A stretch of DNA of 8,058 bases from Leptolyngbya sp. SIO4C5 (GCA_010671965.1 JAAHIC010000170.1:1-8058); one strand, 5' to 3'; positions 1 to 6,517 are shown, counted from the first letter of the stretch. The notes: generated by a model not told the origin, from the sequence alone. A program made the numbers and translations.

Positions 1-1
1 T

Positions 2-29
2 GCCATTATTTTCTAGAGAAAATAATGGC
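2..29. repeat. Perfect 12-bp inverted repeat (hairpin) at the window edge
   Basis: Positions 2-13 (GCCATTATTTTC) are perfectly complementary to 18-29, with a TAGA loop at 14-17. The stem is long and AT-rich with GC-closed ends. No T-run follows on the plus strand, so it is not a normal intrinsic terminator for a plus-strand gene. It could be a terminator for a gene outside the window, an operator, or the end of a small palindromic element. It lies about 68 bp before the DUF1816 start codon. Confidence 0.6.
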
Positions 30-96
30 TGAAGTTGGGGTCTGCTTAGTATTGTGGGTTGTTTAGTAATTACAGAAGCTAACCGGGGATAACCTT

Positions 97-408
97 ATGT
101 CGCTGATTGACGCTTTTAAAAATTTTTTCTCAAAGATAGCAGGTGATACAGAAACCACAACTCAGCCTTGGTGGCTGCAAATTATCACCGATCAGCCCAC
201 CTGTATTTACTATTTTGGTCCTTTTGAGACGCCTAAAGAGGCTCAGCTACATCAGCAGGGCTATATCACAGATTTAACGGCTGAAGGGGCTAAAGTGTTC
301 CCGCCAACCCTAATTCAGGGTAATCCGCCTGAGCTGACGATTGAAGGAGAAACGGCCACTCAGAGGCTAACGCAGCTAGAGAACGTTTCCGAACTGCAGC
401 TTCAGTAA
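97..408 (+). CDS. DUF1816 domain-containing small protein
   Basis: This is a 103-residue soluble protein with no signal peptide or membrane segment. The core at about residues 24-66 (PWWLQI, then CIYYFGPF, EAQLHQQGYI and DLTAEGA) matches what I recall of DUF1816, a small cyanobacterial family with a compact alpha/beta fold. The spaced aromatic and Gly pattern resembles CpcD-like linker modules, but that relation is inference. No biochemical role is established to my knowledge. The ATG at 97 is preceded by a GGGG Shine-Dalgarno-like run at 85-88, at a normal distance. The tail after residue 70 (LTIEGE and onwards) is charged and variable. The gene looks monocistronic: a terminator follows at 439-478 and the next gene is convergent. 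Confidence 0.85.
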   Translation: MSLIDAFKNFFSKIAGDTETTTQPWWLQIITDQPTCIYYFGPFETPKEAQLHQQGYITDLTAEGAKVFPPTLIQGNPPELTIEGETATQRLTQLENVSELQLQ

Positions 409-438
409 AGCTCAAGCCGCTGACAGAAAGCTAAGCCT

Positions 439-478
439 CTGCCCGCCCTGTGAATGATTGAGGGCAGGCAGAATTTTT
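439..478 (+). terminator. Intrinsic terminator after the DUF1816 gene
   Basis: CTGCC (439-443) pairs with GGCAG (467-471), and GCCCT (445-449) pairs with AGGGC (461-465). One C.A mismatch separates the two stem halves and the loop is 11 nt (450-460). A T5 run follows at 474-478. The orientation fits the plus-strand gene ending at 408. The T-run lies 8 bp from the stop codon of the convergent giant gene (486), so the hairpin may also limit read-through from that side. Confidence 0.75.
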
Positions 479-485
479 GCTGTCC

Positions 486-3400
486 TTAGACGGCTAGACT
501 GGCAATCTCGTTGCTGCCAAGCGCTCGACCATAGAGTCGCACATCATCAATCTGACCGGCAAAGTAGGTGTTTGCATCCGGGTTATAGCCGATTTGCAGA
601 GGTGATAGATCTTGGGTGAGCTGCGGAGCATCGCTCAGGCGAGTGCTGGTCTGTAAAACGCCGTCAACATAGAGCTGCAGATCACCCGTGTTGCTGTTGT
701 AGCTAGCGGCATAGTGATGCCAAGCCGTTAGGTCAAAGTTGGCTAGGGTTGACAAGTCGAATTCAACTGTCCGCCAGTTACCGCCCTTCTGGCTTTCCAC
801 AAAGCCAAATTCTAACCGCTGCGTTCCGGCGATAGAAGTGAGTCTAAACCCATCTCCTTTGTTGAGCAGCACGTTGTCAGCATTCCAAGTGGCTGTATCG
901 CTCTTGACCCAGCTAGCTAAGGTCATTTGCTGACTCGGTGAAACAAAATTAGCAACTTCCACGGCCTGACTGCTACCGTCCAAAATTAGAGACTGTCCGC
1001 CTGTAGCAGCGTCGCTAGAGAATCCGGCCCCGCCAGCTAAGGTGCCATCGTGACCATAGGGAGAACTATCGGTGGCCGTGCCCTCAAAGTTCCAATGCCC
1101 CCACAGCTCATCCCCAAAAGCGTAGGCAGTATAGGCATCTGCCAGGTTAAACGTGCTCGTCGTCCGAGTCACGCCGTTACGAGTCTCGCTAGCCAATAGC
1201 TCAAAACCGCCGCCATAGGTGCCCGCCACTGAGAAAGAGGCATCCACCGTGACAAAGCGGGGATTGCTGGCATCTGAGAAGCCGCCGCCAGCGTGGAAGG
1301 TACCGAGCAGCTCAGTTGAGCCACCATTAATGGTTTTGATGACGGTGCCGGGATCTTCGGTTTTTAAGCCTAGGATCCAAACTTGGCTGTTGTCGTTGAG
1401 CACTTTGGCTTGAATATTAGGATCTGCCTGCGTGTCTCCTTCAATGTTGAGCTGGCGGGCCCAAACGTTTTGGTTACGGAAGGTGGAAGCCGCGCCTACA
1501 CTGTCGTTGATAAATACGTCTCCCGGCGCATCAATGCCCGGTGCATAGGCAAAGCCGTTGAGATTATTGAGAATCAAGGTGCGATCGCTGGCATGTTCTA
1601 TTCTGCCAAGTCCCTCTAGCTGCTCAATCACAATTGGCTCAGAAGTACCGTCCGCTACGCGAACAACGCCATTGGCACCGGCTTCCAGCAGCGCCCCCAC
1701 GCCGATAAAGCGCACCACGTTGCCGCGCAGTTCTAAAGCGCTGTCTAAAGCCCATTCGCCCTGAGGAATATAAATTGTGCTAGCCCCAGAGTCGATCGCC
1801 GCCTGAATCGCAGCAGTATCGTCTAGCAAATCGTTAGGAATACCGCTGGGAACGCCATTAACTTCAGTCACATACAGGTGGGGGCTACTCCAGTTACTAA
1901 AGTCAGAATCCCAGGGAATAACGGGTGCGTCTTGCACAGGCAGATTCAGCATTCGATCGGGCGAGTCAAACAGCTCAAAAGCAGCTCCAGAACGATTTTT
2001 ACCTGATCCGTTAGCTAAATATTCCTCGATATACCCCGGCAAAACATCTGGGTTGCCTCGACCATAGGTAACAACATTATCTAGAGCTAGCTCATAGCCA
2101 GAGGTTTGCGTATTGCTGACGTACATTGACTTTTGCGTCACAATCGCCGCTACGTCGCTGGCCGCTCCGATGCCTGTCAGTACAGAGTCTGTCAGCACAA
2201 AACCGGCCTCGCCATCATTGCGAATGGCGGTAACAGCATTCGTGCTTTTGACGTCGCGGGCAAAGACTCGCTGCGAGCTGGTATTCCACCAGCCGTAGAC
2301 GTTTTGATTGGTCAGCGTAATATCTTCAAAGGTCTGACTAGCGGTGGGCCAGCGGGTCATAATACCGTAATCAAAACCGTCTACGGTCAGTCCTTCTACA
2401 AATAGCGGCCCGATAGCATCGTCAAAGGCCATATCTAAGCCAATATTGCCTTGGCCATCCTCTGACAGAATTGTTACATCTTTGACCGTTCCCTGATTGT
2501 TCGCCCAAAACTGCAGACCTTTGGCATTCGGCTTATTGCTGCCAATGCTGAGGGTCATATTACGAACCGCGTTGTTGAAGCGATCGGCTGTTGTGCCTTG
2601 AACGCCGCCATTTTGGATAATGGCACCGGCAAAGTCTGGGTCAAGGCTATCCATTAGCCGTAGTACAGTTCCAGCCTGGCTCTGACCTTGAAAAATAGCG
2701 CGCTTTTCAGAACCGCCTAGGGTCAGCGTATTGCTGATGTCATAGACGCCATTCTGAAAATAAAAGACATAGTTTTGACCGGCATTTTCGTTGAGGGCTT
2801 GTTGAATAGCCGCCGTATCGTCTAGGCCATCATCGGGAATGGCACCATAGGACAGCACGTTGACTACGCCGGCGTCATCTGGAAAGACAATATTGTCTGC
2901 GATCGCGGTACTAGGCGGTTCGAGCAGTCCAGCTAGCGCCTGAATTTCTGTATCACTTAGGGCCTGGTTGAAAAGTCGCGCATCGGCAATGCGGCCATCA
3001 AAGGTGCGGGTGCCGCTGCCAGACAGCGTGCCTGTGTGGAAGCGAGCGCCGCCATTGATACCCCCAATACCAATATCATCACCGTGAGACCACAGCCTCG
3101 ATCCTGCCCCCACACCAAACTGGGTGCCGTCTAGATAGGCTTTGAATACGTCAGCCTGGACGCTGTTCGATTGTGGATCAGAGGCCAATACCAAAGCCAC
3201 GTGGTGCCATTCACCCGTCTGAATGCTATCCGTAGACAAGTATGTGCCTGACCAGCCGCTTTCAGCCATATTCCAGCCGCCGACGTAGAGCTGGCCGCTG
3301 TCTAGATAAACATTGAGACCGCGCGTACCGCCACCCTCTTCGTAAATTACCTGTTTGCGATTGGCGCTGGCGGCATCATCGGCCTGAAACCAAATTGAAA

Positions 3401-5006
3401 CTGTCCGCTGATCAAAGTTGCCGATGTTGATATCCTGCGAGTCAGCAACCGCCACGTAATCATCAATGCCATCTAAATCAACAGCTCCGGCTAGAGAAGT
3501 ACCTGTATCGACAAAAATGGCACCATTACGCAGCGTGCCGGGATTGTCTAGGCCGCTGGTTGATGTATCGCTGGCCTGAGTGCCCGTAGTCTCGTCAAAG
3601 GTGAGCTGCATGACCGCCGGAGGAATATCGGCTGGTGGTGTTGGCGGCGGCGTTGGCGGCGGCGTTGGCACTGTTGGAGGCGTAGCGGCCAGGGCAAGGG
3701 TGTCTATTTCAGACTCGTCAAGCACTCGATTGTAAATGCGGAGGTCGGCAATTTCTCCGGCAAAGCTGTTGACGGCTGTTCCGCCGACATCCCCGCTGTG
3801 GAACTGGGTGGCGTTGTTAACAGCTCCGACCCCAATCAGCCCGGCTCGCTGCCAGAGCTGTGAGCCTTCTCCCTCACCAAAGAGGGTTCCATCTAAGTAA
3901 GCCTTGAAGGCTCCTGGCTGCACGTTTGTGACATCAGCAGCCGCGTCTAAGACCAGGGTGACGTGGTGCCAGGTGTCACTGCTAATTGCATCTGTAGATA
4001 GGTAAGTACCTGCCCAGTTGCTCTCGTTTTCATTCCAGCCGCCGACATAAAGCTGGTTGTCGTGCACATAAATATTGAGGCCACGAGCGCCACCGCCCTC
4101 TTCGTAAATTACCTGCTTTTGGCTGGCGATAGATTTGTCGTTGACTTTGAACCAGGTAGAGATGGTGCGCTGGGGATGGCTGCCCAAGTTGATATCGCTA
4201 GAGTTAGCAATGTCTACATAATCGTTGATGCCATCGAGAGCGATCGCTCCGGCTAGTGGCGTATTGCTGTTTACAAAGCTAGCGCCATTCACTAACGTAC
4301 CGGCGTTGTTAGCGCCGTTGGGGGAGGTATCAGCCGCCTGAGTGCCGCTGGTTTCATCAAAGGTGAGATGGGCTACGAGGGCTTCAGTAGAGACGCTGCT
4401 GAAGCTGCCAGCGTAGGTTTGCCGCATCGCACTGGTAAAGGCGATCGCCGCTTCGATATGGCCTGTGGTTGTCTCTAAAGTCCAGTCTCCGCCTAAAGCC
4501 GCGCTGCCAGTCAGATCTGTAGAGGCTGCTACATCAGCGCCGGTCAGGTGGCTCAGCTGCTGCACAAACGCTTGTCCGGCTGCGCCTTGGGCCACGTCGC
4601 AGCCATAGAGCAGAATATCGGCTGTGTCGGTCAGGGCGCTGGCCCAGCCTGCTAGCTGATCGCCATATTGGGATAGGGCATTGAGATCAATATCGGCATT
4701 TCCCAGCGAGAGGCTACCGGCCTGTCCATGAGAAACGATGTGCAGGCTGGCCACATTTTGGCGATCGCGCAGAACTTCGCTAATTTGGGCAAGGCTGTCG
4801 CGCTCGGCTGTGAGCAAAACAACTTCGGCGGTTGCTGCCGCGCCTGCAACTAGCTGTTCATACTGCTCAACAGCGGCATCAATAAAGACAAGATGCTGAT
4901 TTGGACTAGGTGATAGCTCTAACGGATGAGTTGGAAAAGCGATCGCAGAGGGTTCCAAGGTCGAGACAAGACTTTCCACAGTTTGTCGATTCCTTTGAGT
5001 GAGCAA
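486..5006 (-). CDS. Giant modular protein: DUF4347, LamG, LamG, GH55/pectate-lyase-3-like beta-helix, LamG
   Basis: A 1506-residue protein. Residues about 38-195 form a DUF4347 domain (VFIDAAVEQYEQLV, IVSHG, LLYGCDVA). LamG/concanavalin-like domains lie at about 208-440, 465-696 and 1302-1506. The first two are near copies (shared QVIYEEGGG, RGLN, LYVGGWN, GTYLSTD), joined by a Pro/Thr linker at 442-463. Residues about 715-1300 look like a tandem right-handed beta-helix of the pectate-lyase-3/GH55 type, with the repeat-start signature D(D/N)...LDDTAAIQ at about 725-735 and again at 1058-1068. This suggests an extracellular or surface glycan-binding protein with a possible glycan-degrading core. 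No Sec signal peptide, RTX repeats or PEP-CTERM tail is seen, so the export route is unknown. Translation appears to start at TTG (5006-5004): an in-frame stop lies at 5052-5054, no ATG occurs between it and the domain, and only CTG at 5009 is an alternative. No clear Shine-Dalgarno sequence. Catalytic activity is not demonstrated by any motif I can name. Confidence 0.85.
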   Translation of the reverse strand: MLTQRNRQTVESLVSTLEPSAIAFPTHPLELSPSPNQHLVFIDAAVEQYEQLVAGAAATAEVVLLTAERDSLAQISEVLRDRQNVASLHIVSHGQAGSLSLGNADIDLNALSQYGDQLAGWASALTDTADILLYGCDVAQGAAGQAFVQQLSHLTGADVAASTDLTGSAALGGDWTLETTTGHIEAAIAFTSAMRQTYAGSFSSVSTEALVAHLTFDETSGTQAADTSPNGANNAGTLVNGASFVNSNTPLAGAIALDGINDYVDIANSSDINLGSHPQRTISTWFKVNDKSIASQKQVIYEEGGGARGLNIYVHDNQLYVGGWNENESNWAGTYLSTDAISSDTWHHVTLVLDAAADVTNVQPGAFKAYLDGTLFGEGEGSQLWQRAGLIGVGAVNNATQFHSGDVGGTAVNSFAGEIADLRIYNRVLDESEIDTLALAATPPTVPTPPPTPPPTPPADIPPAVMQLTFDETTGTQASDTSTSGLDNPGTLRNGAIFVDTGTSLAGAVDLDGIDDYVAVADSQDINIGNFDQRTVSIWFQADDAASANRKQVIYEEGGGTRGLNVYLDSGQLYVGGWNMAESGWSGTYLSTDSIQTGEWHHVALVLASDPQSNSVQADVFKAYLDGTQFGVGAGSRLWSHGDDIGIGGINGGARFHTGTLSGSGTRTFDGRIADARLFNQALSDTEIQALAGLLEPPSTAIADNIVFPDDAGVVNVLSYGAIPDDGLDDTAAIQQALNENAGQNYVFYFQNGVYDISNTLTLGGSEKRAIFQGQSQAGTVLRLMDSLDPDFAGAIIQNGGVQGTTADRFNNAVRNMTLSIGSNKPNAKGLQFWANNQGTVKDVTILSEDGQGNIGLDMAFDDAIGPLFVEGLTVDGFDYGIMTRWPTASQTFEDITLTNQNVYGWWNTSSQRVFARDVKSTNAVTAIRNDGEAGFVLTDSVLTGIGAASDVAAIVTQKSMYVSNTQTSGYELALDNVVTYGRGNPDVLPGYIEEYLANGSGKNRSGAAFELFDSPDRMLNLPVQDAPVIPWDSDFSNWSSPHLYVTEVNGVPSGIPNDLLDDTAAIQAAIDSGASTIYIPQGEWALDSALELRGNVVRFIGVGALLEAGANGVVRVADGTSEPIVIEQLEGLGRIEHASDRTLILNNLNGFAYAPGIDAPGDVFINDSVGAASTFRNQNVWARQLNIEGDTQADPNIQAKVLNDNSQVWILGLKTEDPGTVIKTINGGSTELLGTFHAGGGFSDASNPRFVTVDASFSVAGTYGGGFELLASETRNGVTRTTSTFNLADAYTAYAFGDELWGHWNFEGTATDSSPYGHDGTLAGGAGFSSDAATGGQSLILDGSSQAVEVANFVSPSQQMTLASWVKSDTATWNADNVLLNKGDGFRLTSIAGTQRLEFGFVESQKGGNWRTVEFDLSTLANFDLTAWHHYAASYNSNTGDLQLYVDGVLQTSTRLSDAPQLTQDLSPLQIGYNPDANTYFAGQIDDVRLYGRALGSNEIASLAV

Positions 5007-5245
5007 CAGACGATTTAGATGCGATGACGGTTTTTCAACCCTGAGGTTATTTCAGTAATTTCACCCAGTTGGGTTAGCTCTCTAAGCTTTGTATTTTATC
5101 AAGTCCCATTAGGTACATTCTGATACCGAAAATCTTCTTCAAGATAGAAAGAAGTTTTCCGGATGTTTTGCAAGATTCGGTAAATCTATGTTTAATTTTG
5201 ATGAAGCGGGTGGGGCTAATAGCGACCTATTCCCCTAGCGGGTAG
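5007..5245. other. Intergenic region between the divergent giant gene and the aroF leader
   Basis: There is no credible gene here. A TAAAAT hexamer on the minus strand (5098-5093) could be a -10 box for the giant gene, giving an untranslated leader of roughly 80 nt, but I see no good -35 box. An imperfect inverted repeat pairs TACCGAAAATCTT (5124-5136) with AAGATTCGGTA (5172-5182), with a 2-nt bulge. A short palindrome ACCCAGTTGGGT lies at 5062-5073. Their role is unknown; they could be operator sites in a shared divergent promoter region. Confidence 0.4.
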
Positions 5246-5275
5246 TTGACGTTGAAGAGAATCCCCTGTTACCTT
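5246..5275 (+). promoter_or_regulatory. Candidate sigma70-type promoter for the aroF leader transcript
   Basis: A good -35 box, TTGACG (5246-5251), is followed 18 bp later by a weak -10 box, TACCTT (5270-5275). A start near 5282 would put the transcript start about 18 nt before the first leader ATG at 5300, as expected for an attenuator. The -10 match is poor (3 of 6), so an activator or alternative sigma factor may be involved, or the true promoter may lie elsewhere between 5180 and 5290. Confidence 0.4.
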
Positions 5276-5299
5276 GAAATCATCTAAAGAGTTTTTCCG

Positions 5300-5359
5300 A
5301 TGCTAAAAGCTGCTTGCCGATTTTATTTTTGGTTTTTTACGGAGGTTCACGAGGGGTGA
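5300..5359 (+). CDS. Aromatic leader peptide 1 (attenuator ORF)
   Basis: A 19-residue ORF runs from ATG at 5300 to TGA at 5357-5359. The peptide begins MLKAACR and continues FYFWFF (codons at 5321-5338), six aromatic residues in a row (four Phe, one Tyr, one Trp), then TEVHEG. Such density is far above chance and is the hallmark of leader peptides whose translation senses charged tRNA. A purine run AAAGAG (5286-5291) sits a plausible distance before the ATG. The aromatic codons end 5 nt before the 5' arm of a competing stem (5344-5356) and about 50 nt before a strong terminator (5389-5413). The downstream gene makes DAHP synthase, the first enzyme of Phe, Tyr and Trp synthesis. The likely role is a regulatory peptide with no function of its own. 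It is too short for usual gene callers. Confidence 0.8.
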   Translation: MLKAACRFYFWFFTEVHEG

Positions 5360-5390
5360 CGCCACATCGTCGTATGCCTTCTTGTGAACC
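5344..5390 (+). promoter_or_regulatory. Candidate antiterminator stem of attenuator 1
   Basis: GGTTCAC (5344-5350), inside the last codons of leader 1, is perfectly complementary to GTGAACC (5384-5390). Pairing can extend inward from GAGGGG (5351-5356) to CTTCTT (5378-5383) with three wobble pairs. An inner hairpin GACG/CGTC (5358-5361 with 5368-5371) closes the middle. The 3' arm takes over the first two C residues of the following terminator (5389-5390), so the two structures are mutually exclusive at the stem base. A ribosome halted on the aromatic codons would leave most of the 5' arm free. One that reaches the stop codon would cover it. The pairing is seen directly; the switching logic is inferred. 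Confidence 0.6.
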
Positions 5391-5413
5391 GCAGAGCTGC
5401 CTCTGCGGTTTTT
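5389..5413 (+). terminator. Terminator of attenuator 1
   Basis: CCGCAGAG (5389-5396) pairs perfectly with CTCTGCGG (5401-5408) around a 4-nt loop, CTGC. TTTTT follows directly (5409-5413). It is a strong intrinsic terminator lying about 30 nt past the stop codon of leader peptide 1 and upstream of leader peptide 2. No complete gene precedes it on the plus strand, since the neighbouring giant gene runs the other way. Its position therefore makes sense only as a conditional stop in the aroF leader. Confidence 0.85.
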
Positions 5414-5447
5414 GCTTTATTAGGATCTAATTAGCTCAGTTCGTCCT

Positions 5448-5513
5448 ATGACTACCTACAGCCTTCACAACTGGTTTTTTAGCTACTTTTACACCGGGAG
5501 CCGCTCCGGGTAA
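5448..5513 (+). CDS. Aromatic leader peptide 2 (attenuator ORF)
   Basis: A 21-residue ORF runs from ATG at 5448 to TAA at 5511-5513. It starts MTTYSLHN, continues WFFSYFY (codons at 5472-5492) and ends TGSRSG. Seven of 21 residues are aromatic (three Tyr, three Phe, one Trp). There is no clear Shine-Dalgarno sequence, which is common in cyanobacteria. The final codons (5503-5510) form the 5' arm of a perfect antiterminator with 5538-5545. The terminator at 5538-5567 follows, and the DAHP synthase ATG lies 93 nt past the leader stop codon. The arrangement matches the classical trp/phe-type leader of proteobacteria in every part. The sequence is unrelated to leader 1 apart from aromatic content, so a simple recent tandem duplication is unlikely. 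Confidence 0.85.
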   Translation: MTTYSLHNWFFSYFYTGSRSG

Positions 5514-5545
5514 AAACGCCACGTGCGCTTTTTTGACCCCGGAGC
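5494..5545 (+). promoter_or_regulatory. Attenuator 2: pause hairpin (1:2) and antiterminator (2:3)
   Basis: Segment 1 (about 5494-5501, CCGGGAGC) can fold with segment 2 (5503-5510, GCTCCGGG) as a tight hairpin with a small loop and one bulge. Segment 2 is also perfectly complementary over 8 bp to segment 3 (CCCGGAGC, 5538-5545), which is the 5' arm of the terminator. A ribosome stalled at the aromatic codons up to 5492 would mask segment 1 and free segment 2 for the antiterminator. A ribosome at the TAA (5511-5513) would cover segment 2 and let the terminator form. A weak extra hairpin (CGC 5517-5519 with GCG 5525-5527), followed by T6 (5529-5534), lies between the arms. Confidence 0.75.
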
Positions 5546-5567
5546 TGCTACAGGCTTCGGGTTTTTT
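5538..5567 (+). terminator. Terminator of attenuator 2 (3:4 hairpin)
   Basis: CCCGGAG (5538-5544) pairs with CTTCGGG (5555-5561) with one G.T pair. CTG (5545-5547) and CAG (5551-5553) can extend the stem inside with a CTA loop. T6 follows at 5562-5567. It lies 39 nt before the DAHP synthase ATG, so termination here would prevent expression of that gene. The 5' arm is shared with the antiterminator. Confidence 0.8.
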
Positions 5568-5606
5568 AACGCTCTTATTTCTGTTCATCACCCAACAAGG
5601 ATTTTC

Positions 5607-6461
5607 ATGAAAGACGCAAAACTGATCGCTAAATCTCATATCGCTCACCAAAGCCTAATTGAGCTGCCCAATGGCGTCACCGTGGGCGGTGATGAACTGC
5701 TCATCGTGGGGGGACCCTGCACGGTTGAGAGCCTAGAACAGATGGAGCAGGTGGCAACCCGACTGGCCTTAGGCCCAGTGCAGGCGCTGAGAGGCGGCGT
5801 TTTCAAGCCCCGCACTTCCCCCTATTCGTTTCAAGGGATGGGAGAGGCGGGGCTGACTATTTTGGACGATGTGCGGCGGCGCTTTCAGATACCCGTGGTG
5901 ACTGAGGTAATGGCGATCGCCCAGATTGAGGCGGTTGCGGCCCACGCGGATGTCTTGCAGGTGGGTAGCCGCAATATGCAAAACTTCGATCTGCTGAAGG
6001 CATTGGGCGCAGTTCAGCAGCCTATTCTCCTGAAGCGGGGGTTGGCAGCGACCGTGGAGGAGTTTGTGATGGCGGCTGAGTACATTGTCAGTCACGGCAA
6101 TCCCCATGTCATGCTGTGCGAGCGGGGAATTCGCAGCTTCGATAACTACACGCGCAACGTCCTGGATCTGGGTGCGGTGGTAGGGCTGAAGCAGATGACT
6201 CATTTGCCCGTGATTGTCGATCCTAGCCATGCTGCTGGGAAGCGCGAACTGGTGCCGAATTTGGCTAAAGCGGCGATCGCCGCTGGCGCAGATGGCCTAA
6301 TTATTGAGTGCCATCCTGAGCCAAAGAAGTCGGTTTCTGATGCGCGTCAGGCCCTGTCTCTGGAAGAGATGGTGGCGCTGGTGCATAGCCTACGACCGAT
6401 TGCGGCAGCAGTTGGGCGACGGGTACCGGCCTTGAACCAGCCTGAACTGGCGATCGCTTAA
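5607..6461 (+). CDS. aroF: 3-deoxy-7-phosphoheptulonate (DAHP) synthase, class I-beta, short form
   Basis: A cytosolic enzyme that condenses phosphoenolpyruvate and erythrose 4-phosphate to DAHP, the entry step of the shikimate pathway. The 284-residue protein shows GGPCTVES (35-42), [12 protein letters not shown] (66-77), TEVM (99-102), QVGSRNMQN (118-126), LLKRG (141-145), CERGIRSF (171-178), DPSHAAGKR (205-213) and IIECHPEP (232-239). The expected metal ligands Cys38, His208, Glu234 and Asp245 have the same spacing as in the Thermotoga enzyme as I recall it. Only about 30 residues precede the barrel, so the N-terminal ferredoxin-like regulatory domain of longer I-beta enzymes is absent. 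I chose ATG 5607, with AAGG at 5597-5600 before it. The longer frame from GTG 5523 would translate through the terminator hairpin and adds 28 unrelated residues. Tandem attenuators at 5300-5567 control it (inferred). The symbol aroF follows common cyanobacterial usage; aroG or aroA(G) are also used. Confidence 0.95.
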   Translation: MKDAKLIAKSHIAHQSLIELPNGVTVGGDELLIVGGPCTVESLEQMEQVATRLALGPVQALRGGVFKPRTSPYSFQGMGEAGLTILDDVRRRFQIPVVTEVMAIAQIEAVAAHADVLQVGSRNMQNFDLLKALGAVQQPILLKRGLAATVEEFVMAAEYIVSHGNPHVMLCERGIRSFDNYTRNVLDLGAVVGLKQMTHLPVIVDPSHAAGKRELVPNLAKAAIAAGADGLIIECHPEPKKSVSDARQALSLEEMVALVHSLRPIAAAVGRRVPALNQPELAIA

Positions 6462-6517
6462 GAAATTCACGCTGGGGCGGGCGAGGCCCGCCTCAGACAA
6501 TTCGCTCAGCTATTCTC
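6447..6517 (+). repeat. 71-bp direct repeat, copy 1 (overlaps the aroF 3' end)
   Basis: This stretch begins with CTGGCGATCGC, the last codons and stop of aroF, and ends with CAGCTATTCTC. It matches 7596-7666 over 71 bp without gaps and with about six differences. The flanks outside are unrelated. The aroF coding end therefore has a partial second copy 1.15 kb downstream. It may be a segmental duplication, an insertion scar or a dispersed 3'-end element. Confidence 0.8.
6474..6494 (+). terminator. GC-rich hairpin after aroF
   Basis: GGCGGGC (6476-6482) pairs with GCCCGCC (6486-6492) around a GAG loop. Outer G-C and G.T pairs extend it to 6474-6494. It lies 12 nt past the aroF stop codon and probably ends or protects the transcript. 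There is no T-run, so a stabilising 3' hairpin is as likely as a true intrinsic terminator. It forms the core of the 71-bp repeat. Confidence 0.55.

Noticed and set aside
739..4256. Several plus-strand ORFs of 61-90 aa, and a minus ORF at 4652-4849
   Set aside because: All overlap the giant minus-strand gene in other frames and show no recognisable protein features.
5188..5238. A third short leader ORF (MFNFDEAGG..., ending at TAG)
   Set aside because: It is not rich in aromatic codons beyond three Phe, has no following terminator, and lies upstream of the likely promoter.
5341..5413. T-box or other riboswitch reading of the leader
   Set aside because: The GAGGGGTGACGCC stretch loosely recalls a T-box antiterminator, but the conserved T-box sequence and specifier stem are absent. 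The aromatic leader ORFs give a better explanation.
5769..6230. 153-aa minus-strand ORF
   Set aside because: It is antisense to the conserved core of the DAHP synthase gene and is a shadow frame.
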